A stretch of 64,000 nucleotides of DNA from Gammaproteobacteria bacterium (lineage in GTDB: Bacteria; Pseudomonadota; Gammaproteobacteria; HTCC5015): NCBI GenBank assembly GCA_028284675.1, contig JANQRI010000048.1, positions 1 to 64,000 of the forward strand, in the 5' to 3' direction. Below the pieces are notes generated by a model. It made no database searches and was not told the origin of the DNA. It saw only the letters and a list, made by a program, of their open reading frames with translations. Every line of letters starts with the position of its first letter. Positions within the stretch are counted from its first letter, which is position 1. The position numbers and the translations under genes were made by a program. This document shows positions 17,227 to 26,978 of this stretch, in pieces.

Positions 17227-18681
17227 ACTAATATCTTTCGATTCCCAATCCGGATAATACTTACGGACCAATACATTTAAAGCACGTTCAAACTCCTCGG
17301 CATCAAGCCCCTGCTGCAACAACAAAGCAAGCTCGGCACCAACCGCCGTGTGCTCCGATGACGGCATATGGTCGAAGTCTAAAGCATTAATCACCATACC
17401 GGCGCCAACAGTCAAATTCGACAAGCGGTCGATGACTATGAACGCCCCCATACCGGTGCCTTGTGCATACGGTTCGGCCAATACCGGTTGGCTTAGGTGC
17501 ACATCAACCACACCTATATCATTTAAACCCAGTGCTGATACAGTCTTATGCTCTTGAGTATTCACATCAATCTGATAATCAATTGCGCTGACAGTCCCCG
17601 GGGTTATCTTACTGGCAAACTTAAATAAGTAGCCACGACTGCAGTCCAGTTTTGCCTCGGCCATCCAGACCAAATGTGCTTTTAAATCCTGTGTCGACTT
17701 AAGCTGCGAGTCGGCATGTAATACAACATCACCACGACTGATATCAATCTCATCTTCCAGCACAAGGGTCACGGACTGGCCTGTGAATGCCTGCTCAAGA
17801 TCACCCTCATAAGTAACAATTTGCTTTACTTTGCTCTGCTTTCCTGAAGGCAGTGTGACCACCGGATCACCCGGCTTAATTACACCGGATGTTACTGTTC
17901 CGCAGAACCCGCGAAAATCCAAATTGGGCCTGTTAACATACTGAACCGGAAAACGAAAATCACTGTAGTTACGATCAGCCGTGATTTCCACTGACTCAAG
18001 AATTTCCATCAGCACAGGGCCGTCATGCCACGACATGTGCTCGCTCCGATTAACCACATTGTCACCCTGTAGTGCGGAAATCGGTACAAACTGGATACCA
18101 CTCAGCTGCAAAGTTTCGGCAAACGCAAGATAGTCGTTTTTGATTTTTTCAAATACCGCCTGATCAAAATCAACCAAATCCATTTTATTAATTGCAACAA
18201 CAATATGTTTGATGCCCAATAAGTATGCTATATAACTGTGCCGGCGGGTCTGTGTCATAACACCATAACGGGCATCAATTAAAATGACCGCAAGATCACA
18301 GGTCGACGCACCGGTTGCCATATTCCGGGTGTACTGTTCATGGCCCGGAGTATCCGCAATAATAAATTTACGTTTCTCAGTGGAAAAATAGCGATATGCG
18401 ACATCGATAGTGATACCCTGCTCGCGCTCCGCCTGCAAACCGTCTACCAATAAAGCCAGATCAACTTCTTCACCGGTAGTGCCATGTTTCTTGGTATCAG
18501 ATCGCACCGCCGACAGTTGGTCTTCATAAATCAACTTGGAATCGTGTAATAAACGCCCGATAAGGGTGCTTTTTCCGTCGTCAACACTGCCACAGGTTAA
18601 CAGTCGTAATAACTGTTTGTTTTCGTGTTGATGCAGGTATGCATCAATATCTGAACTAATGAGTTCTGATTGGTGAGACAT
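17224..18681 (-). CDS. cysN: Sulfate adenylyltransferase subunit 1 (GTPase)
   Basis: A 485-residue GTPase subunit of ATP sulfurylase, which activates sulfate to APS in assimilatory sulfate reduction. GTPase motifs are GSVDDGKSTLIGRL, DTPGHEQY and NKMD; an EF-Tu-like domain II/III follows. There is no C-terminal CysC kinase domain, so APS kinase must be elsewhere if present. It lies 31 bases after cysD. The stop codon TAG is supplied by the terminus of the adjacent MITE-like element, so the ancestral C-terminus may have been a little different. Confidence 0.96.
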   Translation of the reverse strand: MSHQSELISSDIDAYLHQHENKQLLRLLTCGSVDDGKSTLIGRLLHDSKLIYEDQLSAVRSDTKKHGTTGEEVDLALLVDGLQAEREQGITIDVAYRYFSTEKRKFIIADTPGHEQYTRNMATGASTCDLAVILIDARYGVMTQTRRHSYIAYLLGIKHIVVAINKMDLVDFDQAVFEKIKNDYLAFAETLQLSGIQFVPISALQGDNVVNRSEHMSWHDGPVLMEILESVEITADRNYSDFRFPVQYVNRPNLDFRGFCGTVTSGVIKPGDPVVTLPSGKQSKVKQIVTYEGDLEQAFTGQSVTLVLEDEIDISRGDVVLHADSQLKSTQDLKAHLVWMAEAKLDCSRGYLFKFASKITPGTVSAIDYQIDVNTQEHKTVSALGLNDIGVVDVHLSQPVLAEPYAQGTGMGAFIVIDRLSNLTVGAGMVINALDFDHMPSSEHTAVGAELALLLQQGLDAEEFERALNVLVRKYYPDWESKDIS

Positions 18682-18712
18682 TATCTAAACCATTGCTTAA
18701 TGAGTTAAATTA

Positions 18713-19624
18713 TTAGAAATAACCTTCTTGTTTCTTTTTTTCCATTGACCCGGCGCTATCATAATCGATCACACGCCCCTGACGTTCTGAAGTTTTCGTC
18801 AATAACATTTCCTGGATAATTTCCGGTAAAGTGGTTGCGGTCGACTCAACCGCACCGGTCAGGGGATAGCAACCCAGAGTACGAAAACGGACCATTTTTT
18901 GCTCAACCACCTCATAAGGCTCAAGCTTTATCCGTTCGTCATCGAGCATGATCAAAGTTCCATCCCGGTTTACAACCGGCCGCTCTTTGGCAAAATATAA
19001 AGGTACGATCGGAATATCTTCCAGAAATATATACTGCCAGACATCCAGTTCAGTCCAGTTGGATAGCGGAAAAACCCTGATACTTTCGCCTTTGTTAATT
19101 TTGCTGTTATATATGTTCCATAGTTCCGGGCGCTGATTTTTAGGGTCCCAGCGGTGATTTTTATCTCTGAATGAATAGACGCGTTCTTTTGCCCGCGACT
19201 TTTCCTCATCACGCCGCGCACCACCAAATGCAGCATCAAATCCATATTTATCGAGTGCTTGCTTGAGCGCTTCAGTCTTCATAATATTGGTATGCTTTTC
19301 ACTGCCATGAGTGAAAGGCCCAACCCCCATTTTCACGCCTTCCTGGTTGATATAAACAAGCAGCTCCACACCAAGCTCTTTAGCAAAACGATCACGAAAT
19401 TCGATCATCTCGCGAAATTTCCAGGTAGTATCGATATGCATTAATGGAAACGGCAGTTTGGCGGGGTAAAAAGCTTTCATTGCCAGGTGCGTCATAACCG
19501 CTGAGTCTTTCCCAATCGAATAAAGCATCACAGGATTTTCAAACTCTGCGGCGACTTCACGGATAATATGGATGCTTTCCGCTTCCAGTTGCTTTAGGTG
19601 TGTTAGCCTATATTCAGATAACAT
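18713..19624 (-). CDS. cysD: Sulfate adenylyltransferase subunit 2
   Basis: A 303-residue catalytic subunit of ATP sulfurylase. The PP-loop-type motif YSIGKDSAVM and the family end-motif KKKQEGYF are both clear. The start at 19624 (MLSEYRLTHLKQLEAES) aligns with E. coli CysD; an in-frame ATG at 19651 would add nine residues. It forms an operon with cysN. Upstream cysteine-regulon control (CysB) is likely from biology but no site is recognised. Confidence 0.96.
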   Translation of the reverse strand: MLSEYRLTHLKQLEAESIHIIREVAAEFENPVMLYSIGKDSAVMTHLAMKAFYPAKLPFPLMHIDTTWKFREMIEFRDRFAKELGVELLVYINQEGVKMGVGPFTHGSEKHTNIMKTEALKQALDKYGFDAAFGGARRDEEKSRAKERVYSFRDKNHRWDPKNQRPELWNIYNSKINKGESIRVFPLSNWTELDVWQYIFLEDIPIVPLYFAKERPVVNRDGTLIMLDDERIKLEPYEVVEQKMVRFRTLGCYPLTGAVESTATTLPEIIQEMLLTKTSERQGRVIDYDSAGSMEKKKQEGYF

Positions 19625-19651
19625 TGATTTTACAGCCCACAGTTGGTTCAT

Positions 19652-20062
19652 TAAACACGGCCCACCTACCGGGGTAGCCGGATCGAGCGGGTATTATATA
19701 GGCTGAAGCCTAAAGACCTCAGAACGAGTTTTCATATAATTATGCAATTACAGTATATGAACAGACTTATTTATGCAAAATCGGAATATAAATACCGGCC
19801 ACCCAAAAAATCTTTTAAAATCAATTATTTAAAAATCCAGTAATAAAAGGCTCACCGCTTGAAACAGTATGCCGACTTAGCTTCTAAATATAAGTGCTAT
19901 GCAGCAGAACTTTTAACCCGATAACTGGCCTCAAATACTTATAAATCACCAACATGAAGACTTATTTACCCGAATATTTCAGCAAAACAAGTGGCAGACA
20001 ATTATACTGGCCCAAATACTCACTCCGGCTTTAAGCCCTAATAATACCAACAGGCTTTAAAA
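19652..20062. other. Gene-free interval between cysD and asnB
   Basis: About 410 bases separating divergent genes, A/T-rich in the middle. It must contain both promoters. I see no ORF, RNA gene or clear operator. Confidence 0.4.
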
Positions 20063-21958
20063 ATGTGCGGCATTGCGGGATTTATCCACCTTAATAACAA
20101 ACCTTTTGATGAACACGAAGACCTGGCAATTCTGCATAAAATGGGGAATGCCATTAATCATCGCGGGCCGGATGACAAACAGACACTGGTCTGGCGTAAC
20201 ACTGGATTGATTTTTAACCGTTTGTCCATCGTCGACCTGCAGAATGGTGGACAACCTTTTACAACACCGGACGGCCGCATCAGTGCGATTATAAATGGTG
20301 AAATTTATAATCACCGGGATATCCGAAAAAATCTTGCTCATCACCCTTTTCAAAGTCAATCAGACTGCGAAGTTATTCCGTATCTTTATTTAGAACATGA
20401 AATGCAAATGCTGCAGCCTGTTAACGGCATGTTCGCGTTGGCATTGCTTGATCGTAAACAAAACAGGCTGTTGCTTGCACGCGACCGGATTGGTATCAAA
20501 CCGTTATTTTATTGCCACCTTGAAGCTGAAAAACTGCTGCTTTTCGCTTCTGAGTTGAAAGGCTTGTTTGCCCATCCACTATGCCCGAAGCAATTCGACT
20601 GGGTGGCCGCGCTCGCGCGCAACCGCACACATGACCTGAATAAAACCGAACACCCTTCTTATTTCAAAGGTATCGAACGTGTGCCGGCAGGCCATATACT
20701 GAGTATTGAATTAACCGCACAACATATTAAAACACAGCCTTATTGGCAGCTGCCTGACACTAGAGAAGATTTTAGTATCAGGCTTGTGGAAGATTACATT
20801 GAAGGTTATCGTGAGCTGCTCACCGACAGTGTACAAAAACGCCTGATGGCTGATGTACGCTTCGGCACTTTTTTAAGCGGCGGTATAGATTCAGGCGCTG
20901 TAACCTCTATCGCTGCACAAACCTGTCAATTTCCAACATTCAGCGTATCAACCCAAAGTACTATTGGTAACGGCGAAGCACAAATGTCGCATAACGTCGC
21001 CTCCGCCTTGCAGTTACCAAATCACCAGGTACATTTCGACTGGCAAGCGCTGGACATCGTACCACAAGACTGGCAAAAAATTTTATGGCACTGTGAACTA
21101 TTCGAAATTAACGCCGAACAACTCTATAAATTCTATTTGCACCAATTCGCCAAACAGGCTTACCCGGATTTAAAAATTATTTTACTCGGACAGGGCAGCG
21201 ATGAATTCAATGGCGGTTATATTGAGTGGTTGCTGAATGATAAAGGTCCCTGGAGCAATGACAGCTGGACACGTATCGGCGCAATACTGCAGGGACAAAC
21301 CCTGCAACGCGATGCATTCAAGCTGGGTATTACCATCCATTACCAGGACATGATTAACTCTGGCCTGATTCGCCCTGATTTTATTTTCCATCACGCCAAC
21401 ACCCAGGACCCCGCGGATATCTGGTCAATCTATATGGGATACCATCGTCGAAACCTGGATCATCATTTATGGCATGAAGACAGAACATCTTCTGCGCATT
21501 CGATCGAAAATCGGGTCCCCTTTTTGGATCACCGCCTGCTGGAGTTTATTGCAACAATACCACGCAACCATCACCCTGAGCTGTTTACCAATAAAGCCAT
21601 ACTGCGCGGCGCCATGCGGGGAATCGTACCTGAGTTTCTACAGAATCACCCGAAAGGCTATTTTTTCTATGGAGAGGACCAACGATATACATTTTACACC
21701 ATGTATAAACTGCTGATGGATAACGAGATGGAGTTGGTTGAACAGGCTATTACCGGCTCCGATAATTCAGGCGGGCCGTTGGATGCGGACAAATTTCGTG
21801 ATTATGCACTGCAAATCGGCAACGACCCTGAACTGACCGAATTAATCAGGCTACTGCAACTTGTCAACATGGGCATGTTGGCCGAAATGGCACTACAACC
21901 ACCGAATACCACGACATTCAGAAACACCATGCCGGCGCGGGATGCTTATATGACATAA
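20063..21958 (+). CDS. asnB: Asparagine synthase (glutamine-hydrolysing)
   Basis: A 631-residue enzyme making asparagine from aspartate, ATP and glutamine. The N-terminal class II glutaminase begins MCGIAGFIHL with catalytic Cys2, and has NHRGPDD and NGEIYNH. The synthetase domain has the PPi-loop FLSGGIDSGAV. It is longer than E. coli AsnB (554), in the range of the AsnB/WbpS-like group that also amidates surface sugars, so a glycan role is a possible alternative. It is a single gene; convergent with the GDSL gene. Confidence 0.88.
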   Translation: MCGIAGFIHLNNKPFDEHEDLAILHKMGNAINHRGPDDKQTLVWRNTGLIFNRLSIVDLQNGGQPFTTPDGRISAIINGEIYNHRDIRKNLAHHPFQSQSDCEVIPYLYLEHEMQMLQPVNGMFALALLDRKQNRLLLARDRIGIKPLFYCHLEAEKLLLFASELKGLFAHPLCPKQFDWVAALARNRTHDLNKTEHPSYFKGIERVPAGHILSIELTAQHIKTQPYWQLPDTREDFSIRLVEDYIEGYRELLTDSVQKRLMADVRFGTFLSGGIDSGAVTSIAAQTCQFPTFSVSTQSTIGNGEAQMSHNVASALQLPNHQVHFDWQALDIVPQDWQKILWHCELFEINAEQLYKFYLHQFAKQAYPDLKIILLGQGSDEFNGGYIEWLLNDKGPWSNDSWTRIGAILQGQTLQRDAFKLGITIHYQDMINSGLIRPDFIFHHANTQDPADIWSIYMGYHRRNLDHHLWHEDRTSSAHSIENRVPFLDHRLLEFIATIPRNHHPELFTNKAILRGAMRGIVPEFLQNHPKGYFFYGEDQRYTFYTMYKLLMDNEMELVEQAITGSDNSGGPLDADKFRDYALQIGNDPELTELIRLLQLVNMGMLAEMALQPPNTTTFRNTMPARDAYMT

Positions 21959-21983
21959 AGGTGCTTAAAGAATATTCATTAAT

Positions 21984-22916
21984 TCACTCTATAGCAGCCT
22001 CCGGAACCATACTGTATAAACCACGCCCGATCCGGTTATGTGACTTGGCAGTCGGATGAAACGGATCAAAAAATACAAATCGATCAAAATTAGCCCCATT
22101 CTCACAGCCAGGATCAAAAATACCGGCAGTAGGAATAAAACAAGCATCAGTAGTATTGCTGAAATTATAAGGCGCCGGATTATCAAGAAATGCCGCACTG
22201 AACGAAAACAAGTCGTACTCAACCAGGCGAATACCGGTATCGACCTGCAACCCCCTTAGCTTTCGACTTAGTTTCCGGTTAAATAATTGTGATAACCAGC
22301 TGGCTTTTACCGGCAAAAAAGGCTGACCAGTTTGCGCTGCGATCAAAGAGCTATCCGGCACCCGGCCAATATCGAATACATTGACCACAATAAAATCCCT
22401 GGCACCTGAGCTGGCCAGTAAGTTTACATTCATTAATATACTATCAACGGCTTCGCGCACTACTCTCCTCGCGTCTTTAAACCCTACATCTCTCGCATCC
22501 CTGACATCATTGCCACCGACAAATATCATATAGAGCGCATTATCTGGAGCGACTCCACCATTATTTAATAAGAAAGCCCCAACCTGAGCAGATAAATCAA
22601 TCGGCCTGTCCCCTCTTGCTGATGCCCCTGCGACGGCATAATTGGTACCTTGTTGAGGACCAACCAAATGCAAAGAGGTCTGTAAGGGCAATCCCATAAA
22701 CTCTGCCAGCACCTCCACCGCCAAAAAACCATTACTGACCCGATTTTCAAAAAATGGAGGCGGAAAACTGCCCTGAATTGACGCAAGATTTCCAGTATCC
22801 GACAAGCTGTCACCAAAAACCACGAGATCATCAAAACCTTGTGCGTTGGAAATACTTATTTGCAGCCCGAGTGCCAACCCTAACACCAAAACCCGATTTT
22901 TTATATTCTCCTGCAT
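21984..22916 (-). CDS. Secreted GDSL (SGNH) esterase/lipase
   Basis: A 310-residue SGNH hydrolase. A signal peptide (to ISNAQG) precedes block I VVFGDSLSDTGN (nucleophile Ser); block III is GGNDVRD, and block V DPFHPTAKSHN gives the Asp and His. It resembles thermolabile-hemolysin/cholesterol-acyltransferase-like and autotransporter-passenger esterases, but there is no beta-barrel domain, so it is likely released or periplasmic. Two cysteines near the C-terminus (CFIPTAG, CENGAN) may form a disulfide. Confidence 0.88.
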   Translation of the reverse strand: MQENIKNRVLVLGLALGLQISISNAQGFDDLVVFGDSLSDTGNLASIQGSFPPPFFENRVSNGFLAVEVLAEFMGLPLQTSLHLVGPQQGTNYAVAGASARGDRPIDLSAQVGAFLLNNGGVAPDNALYMIFVGGNDVRDARDVGFKDARRVVREAVDSILMNVNLLASSGARDFIVVNVFDIGRVPDSSLIAAQTGQPFLPVKASWLSQLFNRKLSRKLRGLQVDTGIRLVEYDLFSFSAAFLDNPAPYNFSNTTDACFIPTAGIFDPGCENGANFDRFVFFDPFHPTAKSHNRIGRGLYSMVPEAAIE

Positions 22917-23371
22917 TATTTAATCCTCCCAAATTCAATCTATCTCATCCTTGAATCTAATTATAGTACAAAGACTACGTATAGCCCGATAGTTTATTTC
23001 TATCACTAAAAACCATAGACTACTTTTATTAAAAAAATTTAAATAATAAAGTCCGACATAAGCGTACAAATATATAAAGAAACCGGGCTTATAAAATCTG
23101 TAAACCCACATAACACGTATTGGACTACTTATTAGCTTTTTTCCTTAAATCACTGATAACAAAAAAACTATTTTTTATAAAAAAGACATCGTATTTTTTT
23201 ATTAATCTCAATACAAATAATTGCTTATACAAACAAGTTAAATAATGAAAAATATTTTTATTTTTTTGTTGAACTAACACAAAACCTGATTAAAGTTCCG
23301 ATCAAAGCCGCCGATGTGCGGATGACTTTTTTACAGTTCTGGGAAAGATAAACCAAGCAGGAGAGCTTAAG
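22917..23371. other. A/T-rich gene-free interval
   Basis: About 455 bases, much richer in A and T than the neighbours (several runs of A and T near 23150-23270). It lies between two divergently transcribed genes for secreted proteins. No ORF or RNA recognised. The composition could reflect a nucleoid-protein-bound (H-NS-like) promoter region or acquired DNA. Confidence 0.4.
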
Positions 23372-23638
23372 ATGACACAGAATCTAAAAAACTATATAAA
23401 TGTTCTGGCGCTACTATCATCATTCACAATAACTACTGTCAATGCCGATGGAAAGCGGCCATTAGAGGAAGTTATCGTATTGGTCAATACAAGCACTCTT
23501 GAATCAGGTATTATGGAATTTGAAAAACAGACAATGAAGGGAATGCCAGTAGAATTTGGCTCAGTGAATTACGAAGGCCCGCATATTGATTTTAACTCTT
23601 TCTACATCAAAATAAGACCACCTCAATCGGCTTTATAA
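23372..23638 (+). CDS. Small secreted hypothetical protein
   Basis: An 88-residue protein. Residues 1-25 are a signal peptide (NVLALLSSFTITTVNADG). The mature part of about 60 residues has the recognisable start PLEEVIVLVNTS and no cysteine, ending KIRPPQSAL. I do not recognise it. GGAGAG precedes the start by seven bases, which supports real translation. A strong hairpin follows. It stands alone next to A/T-rich DNA. Confidence 0.6.
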   Translation: MTQNLKNYINVLALLSSFTITTVNADGKRPLEEVIVLVNTSTLESGIMEFEKQTMKGMPVEFGSVNYEGPHIDFNSFYIKIRPPQSAL

Positions 23639-23659
23639 TGCCGCTCTGATAAATACACT

Positions 23660-23695
23660 GGTGACGAAACAAGCAAAGAGTGCTTTTTCGTCACC
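23660..23695 (+). terminator. Long hairpin after the small secreted gene
   Basis: GGTGACGAAA (23660-23669) pairs with TTTCGTCACC (23686-23695), and the inner AAGCA pairs with TGCTT, leaving a 5-base loop and one bulge. No T tract follows, so it may act as an mRNA stabiliser rather than a classical terminator. Confidence 0.55.
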
Positions 23696-23811
23696 ACCTT
23701 ATCAATAAGTAAGTTCTTTCACACAAAAAAACAGATCTTGCACTTCTAAAACGCACGCCATGCAACATAAACGGGAAATTTGAGTACAAATACTTGATAC
23801 CAAACTGGACT

Positions 23812-24786
23812 TTACGCAGTCACTACAAGGTTACGGCCTGAGTTTTTAGCCTTATACAATGCGGCATCAGCCCGTTCCAACCAGATTTCGACATTATCAT
23901 CAGAATCAACTTCAGATACACCCATAGAGATCGTTACAGAACTCTCAGGCAGCAATTTTGACGACTCAACCAAAACACGTAACTCCTCTGCCAGATACCG
24001 GGCATTCTCCAGAGGCGTGTTTTCAAGCAATATAACAAACTCTTCACCACCGTAACGGAACAGGCGATCACCGGCCCGAATCCTGTCGGACACAATTTGA
24101 CTGATTTTAATCAATATCTTATCTCCAACCGTATGACCATGAATGTCATTTATTTTTTTGAACCAATCGATATCAAATATAATTAATGTCGCCGGTCTTT
24201 GATCCCGCTGATATTGCTTTAAGACATGGCTTAAGTTTTCCAGCAAAATACGTCTATTGCCAACACCGGTTAACGGGTCCATGATAGTGAGTTTGTATAG
24301 CTGCAATTTTTGCTTTCTCAATGTATAACACAGCATAAAAGCCACGATATTCAACAATACAAAGCTGACCATCACTCTGGACAGGCTTAACAAATCGGAC
24401 ATACTGAGTAAAAAAGGTATCGCCACCAACCCCAACCCGGTATTCACTATCACACCCATCCGAGGGGACAACACATAAAAATTGGCTAATGTCACAACGT
24501 ACATCCAGAATATCGCGTAATATCCCGTCATATACATCAGCGTCGGCTGTAAAATAGTACAAACCGCAGAAACCACATAAGGCAGCAGTTTTACCCAAAT
24601 ACGCATACGGGCTAAAACAAAAACCGCTCCCAAAAACAACACCAATACGGTATTTACGAAAGCGGCAAGCCAATTACCCAGAAAAGCCTGGTAAAAAGAG
24701 AACGGTGAGACACCCAAAAATGCAACTAACGCAATCGTCGCAACCGCTTGCATATTTGCATCATCGATTTTTTCGATTGCCTGCAT
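23812..24786 (-). CDS. Membrane-bound diguanylate cyclase
   Basis: A 324-residue protein making cyclic di-GMP. About six hydrophobic segments fill residues 15-160, an unnamed membrane sensor module. The GGDEF domain follows (from LTIMDPLTGVGNRR) with active-site motif GGEEF, a functional variant, and an inhibitory RxxD site (RAGD) five residues before it. No EAL domain. The sensed signal is unknown. It is a single gene divergent from the Ada operon. Confidence 0.93.
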   Translation of the reverse strand: MQAIEKIDDANMQAVATIALVAFLGVSPFSFYQAFLGNWLAAFVNTVLVLFLGAVFVLARMRIWVKLLPYVVSAVCTILQPTLMYMTGYYAIFWMYVVTLANFYVLSPRMGVIVNTGLGLVAIPFLLSMSDLLSLSRVMVSFVLLNIVAFMLCYTLRKQKLQLYKLTIMDPLTGVGNRRILLENLSHVLKQYQRDQRPATLIIFDIDWFKKINDIHGHTVGDKILIKISQIVSDRIRAGDRLFRYGGEEFVILLENTPLENARYLAEELRVLVESSKLLPESSVTISMGVSEVDSDDNVEIWLERADAALYKAKNSGRNLVVTA

Positions 24787-25024
24787 ATCGGAGTGAATTA
24801 CCCTATTGTCGCCGGATTACAGTGATATATGACCGAATTAGCGCCTTGTGCTTTGACTTAGACCAATATGTGTTATCGGCCAGCCTCCAAAGGACTGGAG
24901 TATCTATTAGCCACAAACCAGCTAGACTTATTTACCCGGCAGTGTTGGTGCCGGGCAAATAGAGTAAAATGACGATGTCCGGAAATGGCTAGACTCTCTT
25001 TGTATCCTGGCTTATCTTTGCTTT

Positions 25025-26470
25025 ATGAATAAGGAAGACAGCTACTACCGGGCAATGCTGGCACGGGATTTCCGGTTTGATGGCCAGTTTTTTGTCGGCG
25101 TAAAGACCACCGGTATTTATTGCCGTCCGGTCTGCCCGGCAATACCTAAACGTGAAAATGTCGAGTTTTTCGAAACCGCCTACGCAGCCGAAAATGCCGG
25201 ATACCGCCCCTGCTTGAGGTGCCGGCCGGAAAGTGCGCCCGGCTCTCCCGCATGGATAGGAAAATCTGCCGTTGTACGCAGGGCGCTCAGGGAAATCGCG
25301 ACCGGTCAGGCGAATTATCAAAACGAAGCAGATTTTGCGCAAAAATTTGGTGTGACCACACGGCATTTACGCAGGCTGTTCAATGAAGAAATTGGAAAAA
25401 CCCCGAGACAGATTTTCTATGAGAGCCGGCTTAATTTCGCACGTAAACTGATCATCGAAACCAATATTCAAATTACAGAAATCGCATTCCTGGCCGGCTT
25501 TGGTTCAATCCGAAGATTCAACGACGCAATTCAAAAACGCTTTGCAAGGTCACCGACACAGTTACGCGGCAAATCTTCTCAGGAAGACCCTGACAAACAT
25601 ATCGCAATAGAGCTACCTTACAGGCCACCTTTTAATTGGGGAAAAACCATTGCCCCACATAAGCGGCATGAAATTTTTGGTGTGGAAACAATCTATAGTA
25701 ATGTTTATGAAAGAATACTAAAAGCAGATAAAACTATCGGCCATATCAGCATCAGTCAAAATCCGGGCAAACATAGCCTCAAATTGCAAATTACCCCGAA
25801 CTGCCTGGAAAATTTACACGCCATCATGTGTAACGCCCGGCAGGTTTTCGACCTGGATGCAGACCCGTTTATGGTTGCAAATGCAATGGGAGTCGATAAG
25901 TCACTCAACAGAATATATAATAAAAATCCAGGACTGCGGATACCCAGAGGTTGGAATGCGTTTGAAACATCTATTGGAGCCATTCTAGGCCAATTGGTCT
26001 CAGTCACACAGTCAAATAGATTAGTCAGACAATTAATAGAACAATACGGAGAAAAAGTCACGCACCCCCTAACCCAGGAAGATGCTTATTTGTTTCCGGC
26101 TCAAGATGTACTCGCCACTGCTTCACTTGACGGGATCGGTACCACACAGTCCAGGAAAAAAACCATAAATGCATTCTCGCAGGCACTGCTAGAAGGAAAA
26201 ATTCGACTTGACCAGGCACAGGATTACGAGAACTTTATAAAAAGCGTGTTAACGATAAAAGGCATAGGCCCCTGGACCGCTGAATATATTGCACTGCGTG
26301 CACTGGGTTTTACTGATGCTTTTCCCAAAGAAGACCTGGTAATCAAGAAAACACTAAAACACTTTTCGGGCATCGATGACTCACTGATAAGACCTTGGCG
26401 TTCCTACTTGACTATATATTTATGGAATTTTCATTCAGAATCACATAAACAAACAGCAGGCGTAAAATGA
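25025..26470 (+). CDS. Ada N-terminal / AraC / AlkA fusion (methylation-damage sensor and 3-methyladenine glycosylase)
   Basis: A 481-residue fusion. Residues 1-75 are the Ada zinc domain with Cys33 (GIYCRPVC) as the methyl-phosphotriester acceptor and the CLRC pair. Residues about 85-180 are an AraC helix-turn-helix (VTTRHLRRLFNEEIGKTPRQ). Residues about 200-475 are AlkA-like glycosylase with the helix-hairpin-helix (TIKGIGPWTAEYIALRALG) and a catalytic Asp downstream (FPKEDLV). The protein would sense methylated DNA, activate repair genes and excise alkylated bases. Its stop overlaps ogt as ATGA, so the two form an adaptive-response operon. Confidence 0.94.
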   Translation: MNKEDSYYRAMLARDFRFDGQFFVGVKTTGIYCRPVCPAIPKRENVEFFETAYAAENAGYRPCLRCRPESAPGSPAWIGKSAVVRRALREIATGQANYQNEADFAQKFGVTTRHLRRLFNEEIGKTPRQIFYESRLNFARKLIIETNIQITEIAFLAGFGSIRRFNDAIQKRFARSPTQLRGKSSQEDPDKHIAIELPYRPPFNWGKTIAPHKRHEIFGVETIYSNVYERILKADKTIGHISISQNPGKHSLKLQITPNCLENLHAIMCNARQVFDLDADPFMVANAMGVDKSLNRIYNKNPGLRIPRGWNAFETSIGAILGQLVSVTQSNRLVRQLIEQYGEKVTHPLTQEDAYLFPAQDVLATASLDGIGTTQSRKKTINAFSQALLEGKIRLDQAQDYENFIKSVLTIKGIGPWTAEYIALRALGFTDAFPKEDLVIKKTLKHFSGIDDSLIRPWRSYLTIYLWNFHSESHKQTAGVK

Positions 26471-26928
26471 AATACATGCAGACACTTAAAACCCCGATCG
26501 GTTTTGTAACACTGGAATCGACCCAAACACACTTAACTCATATCCACTGGGGCCGTAAGCCGGAAGCCGGCAAACGCTCAGGTACACCCGGAATACTCGA
26601 TGAAACCATCCGGCAATTGAATGAATACTTCAACGGTGACAGAGAACTCTTTGATATTCCGGTACACATCGAAGGCACCGCTTTCCAAAAACGTGTCTGG
26701 GATGCGCTGACTAAAATCCCTTATGGCGATACCATCAGCTATAAATCTCTGGCCCGATGGATCAAAAACCCAAAAGCGGTCCGGGCAGTGGGTTCGGCCA
26801 ATGGCAGAAACCCTTTATCCATTATAGTGCCCTGCCATAGAGTCATTGCCGCAGATGGTTCGCTGGGTGGTTATGGGGGTGGGCTCAAAACCAAGTCATT
26901 CCTGCTTGACCTTGAGCGCCACACATAA
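26467..26928 (+). CDS. ogt: Methylated-DNA-protein-cysteine methyltransferase
   Basis: A 153-residue suicide repair protein taking the methyl group from O6-methylguanine. The acceptor is Cys123 in IIVPCHRVI, with helix-turn-helix SYKSLARWI and the DNA-binding Arg region GSANGRNP. It is coupled to the Ada-AlkA gene by a four-base overlap; together they rebuild what Ada, AlkA and Ogt do separately in E. coli. Confidence 0.95.
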   Translation: MKYMQTLKTPIGFVTLESTQTHLTHIHWGRKPEAGKRSGTPGILDETIRQLNEYFNGDRELFDIPVHIEGTAFQKRVWDALTKIPYGDTISYKSLARWIKNPKAVRAVGSANGRNPLSIIVPCHRVIAADGSLGGYGGGLKTKSFLLDLERHT

Positions 26929-26978
26929 CCATCACACACTGGTGCAATGTCCGCTGCCAATGCTTTTTAGGCCAAACA

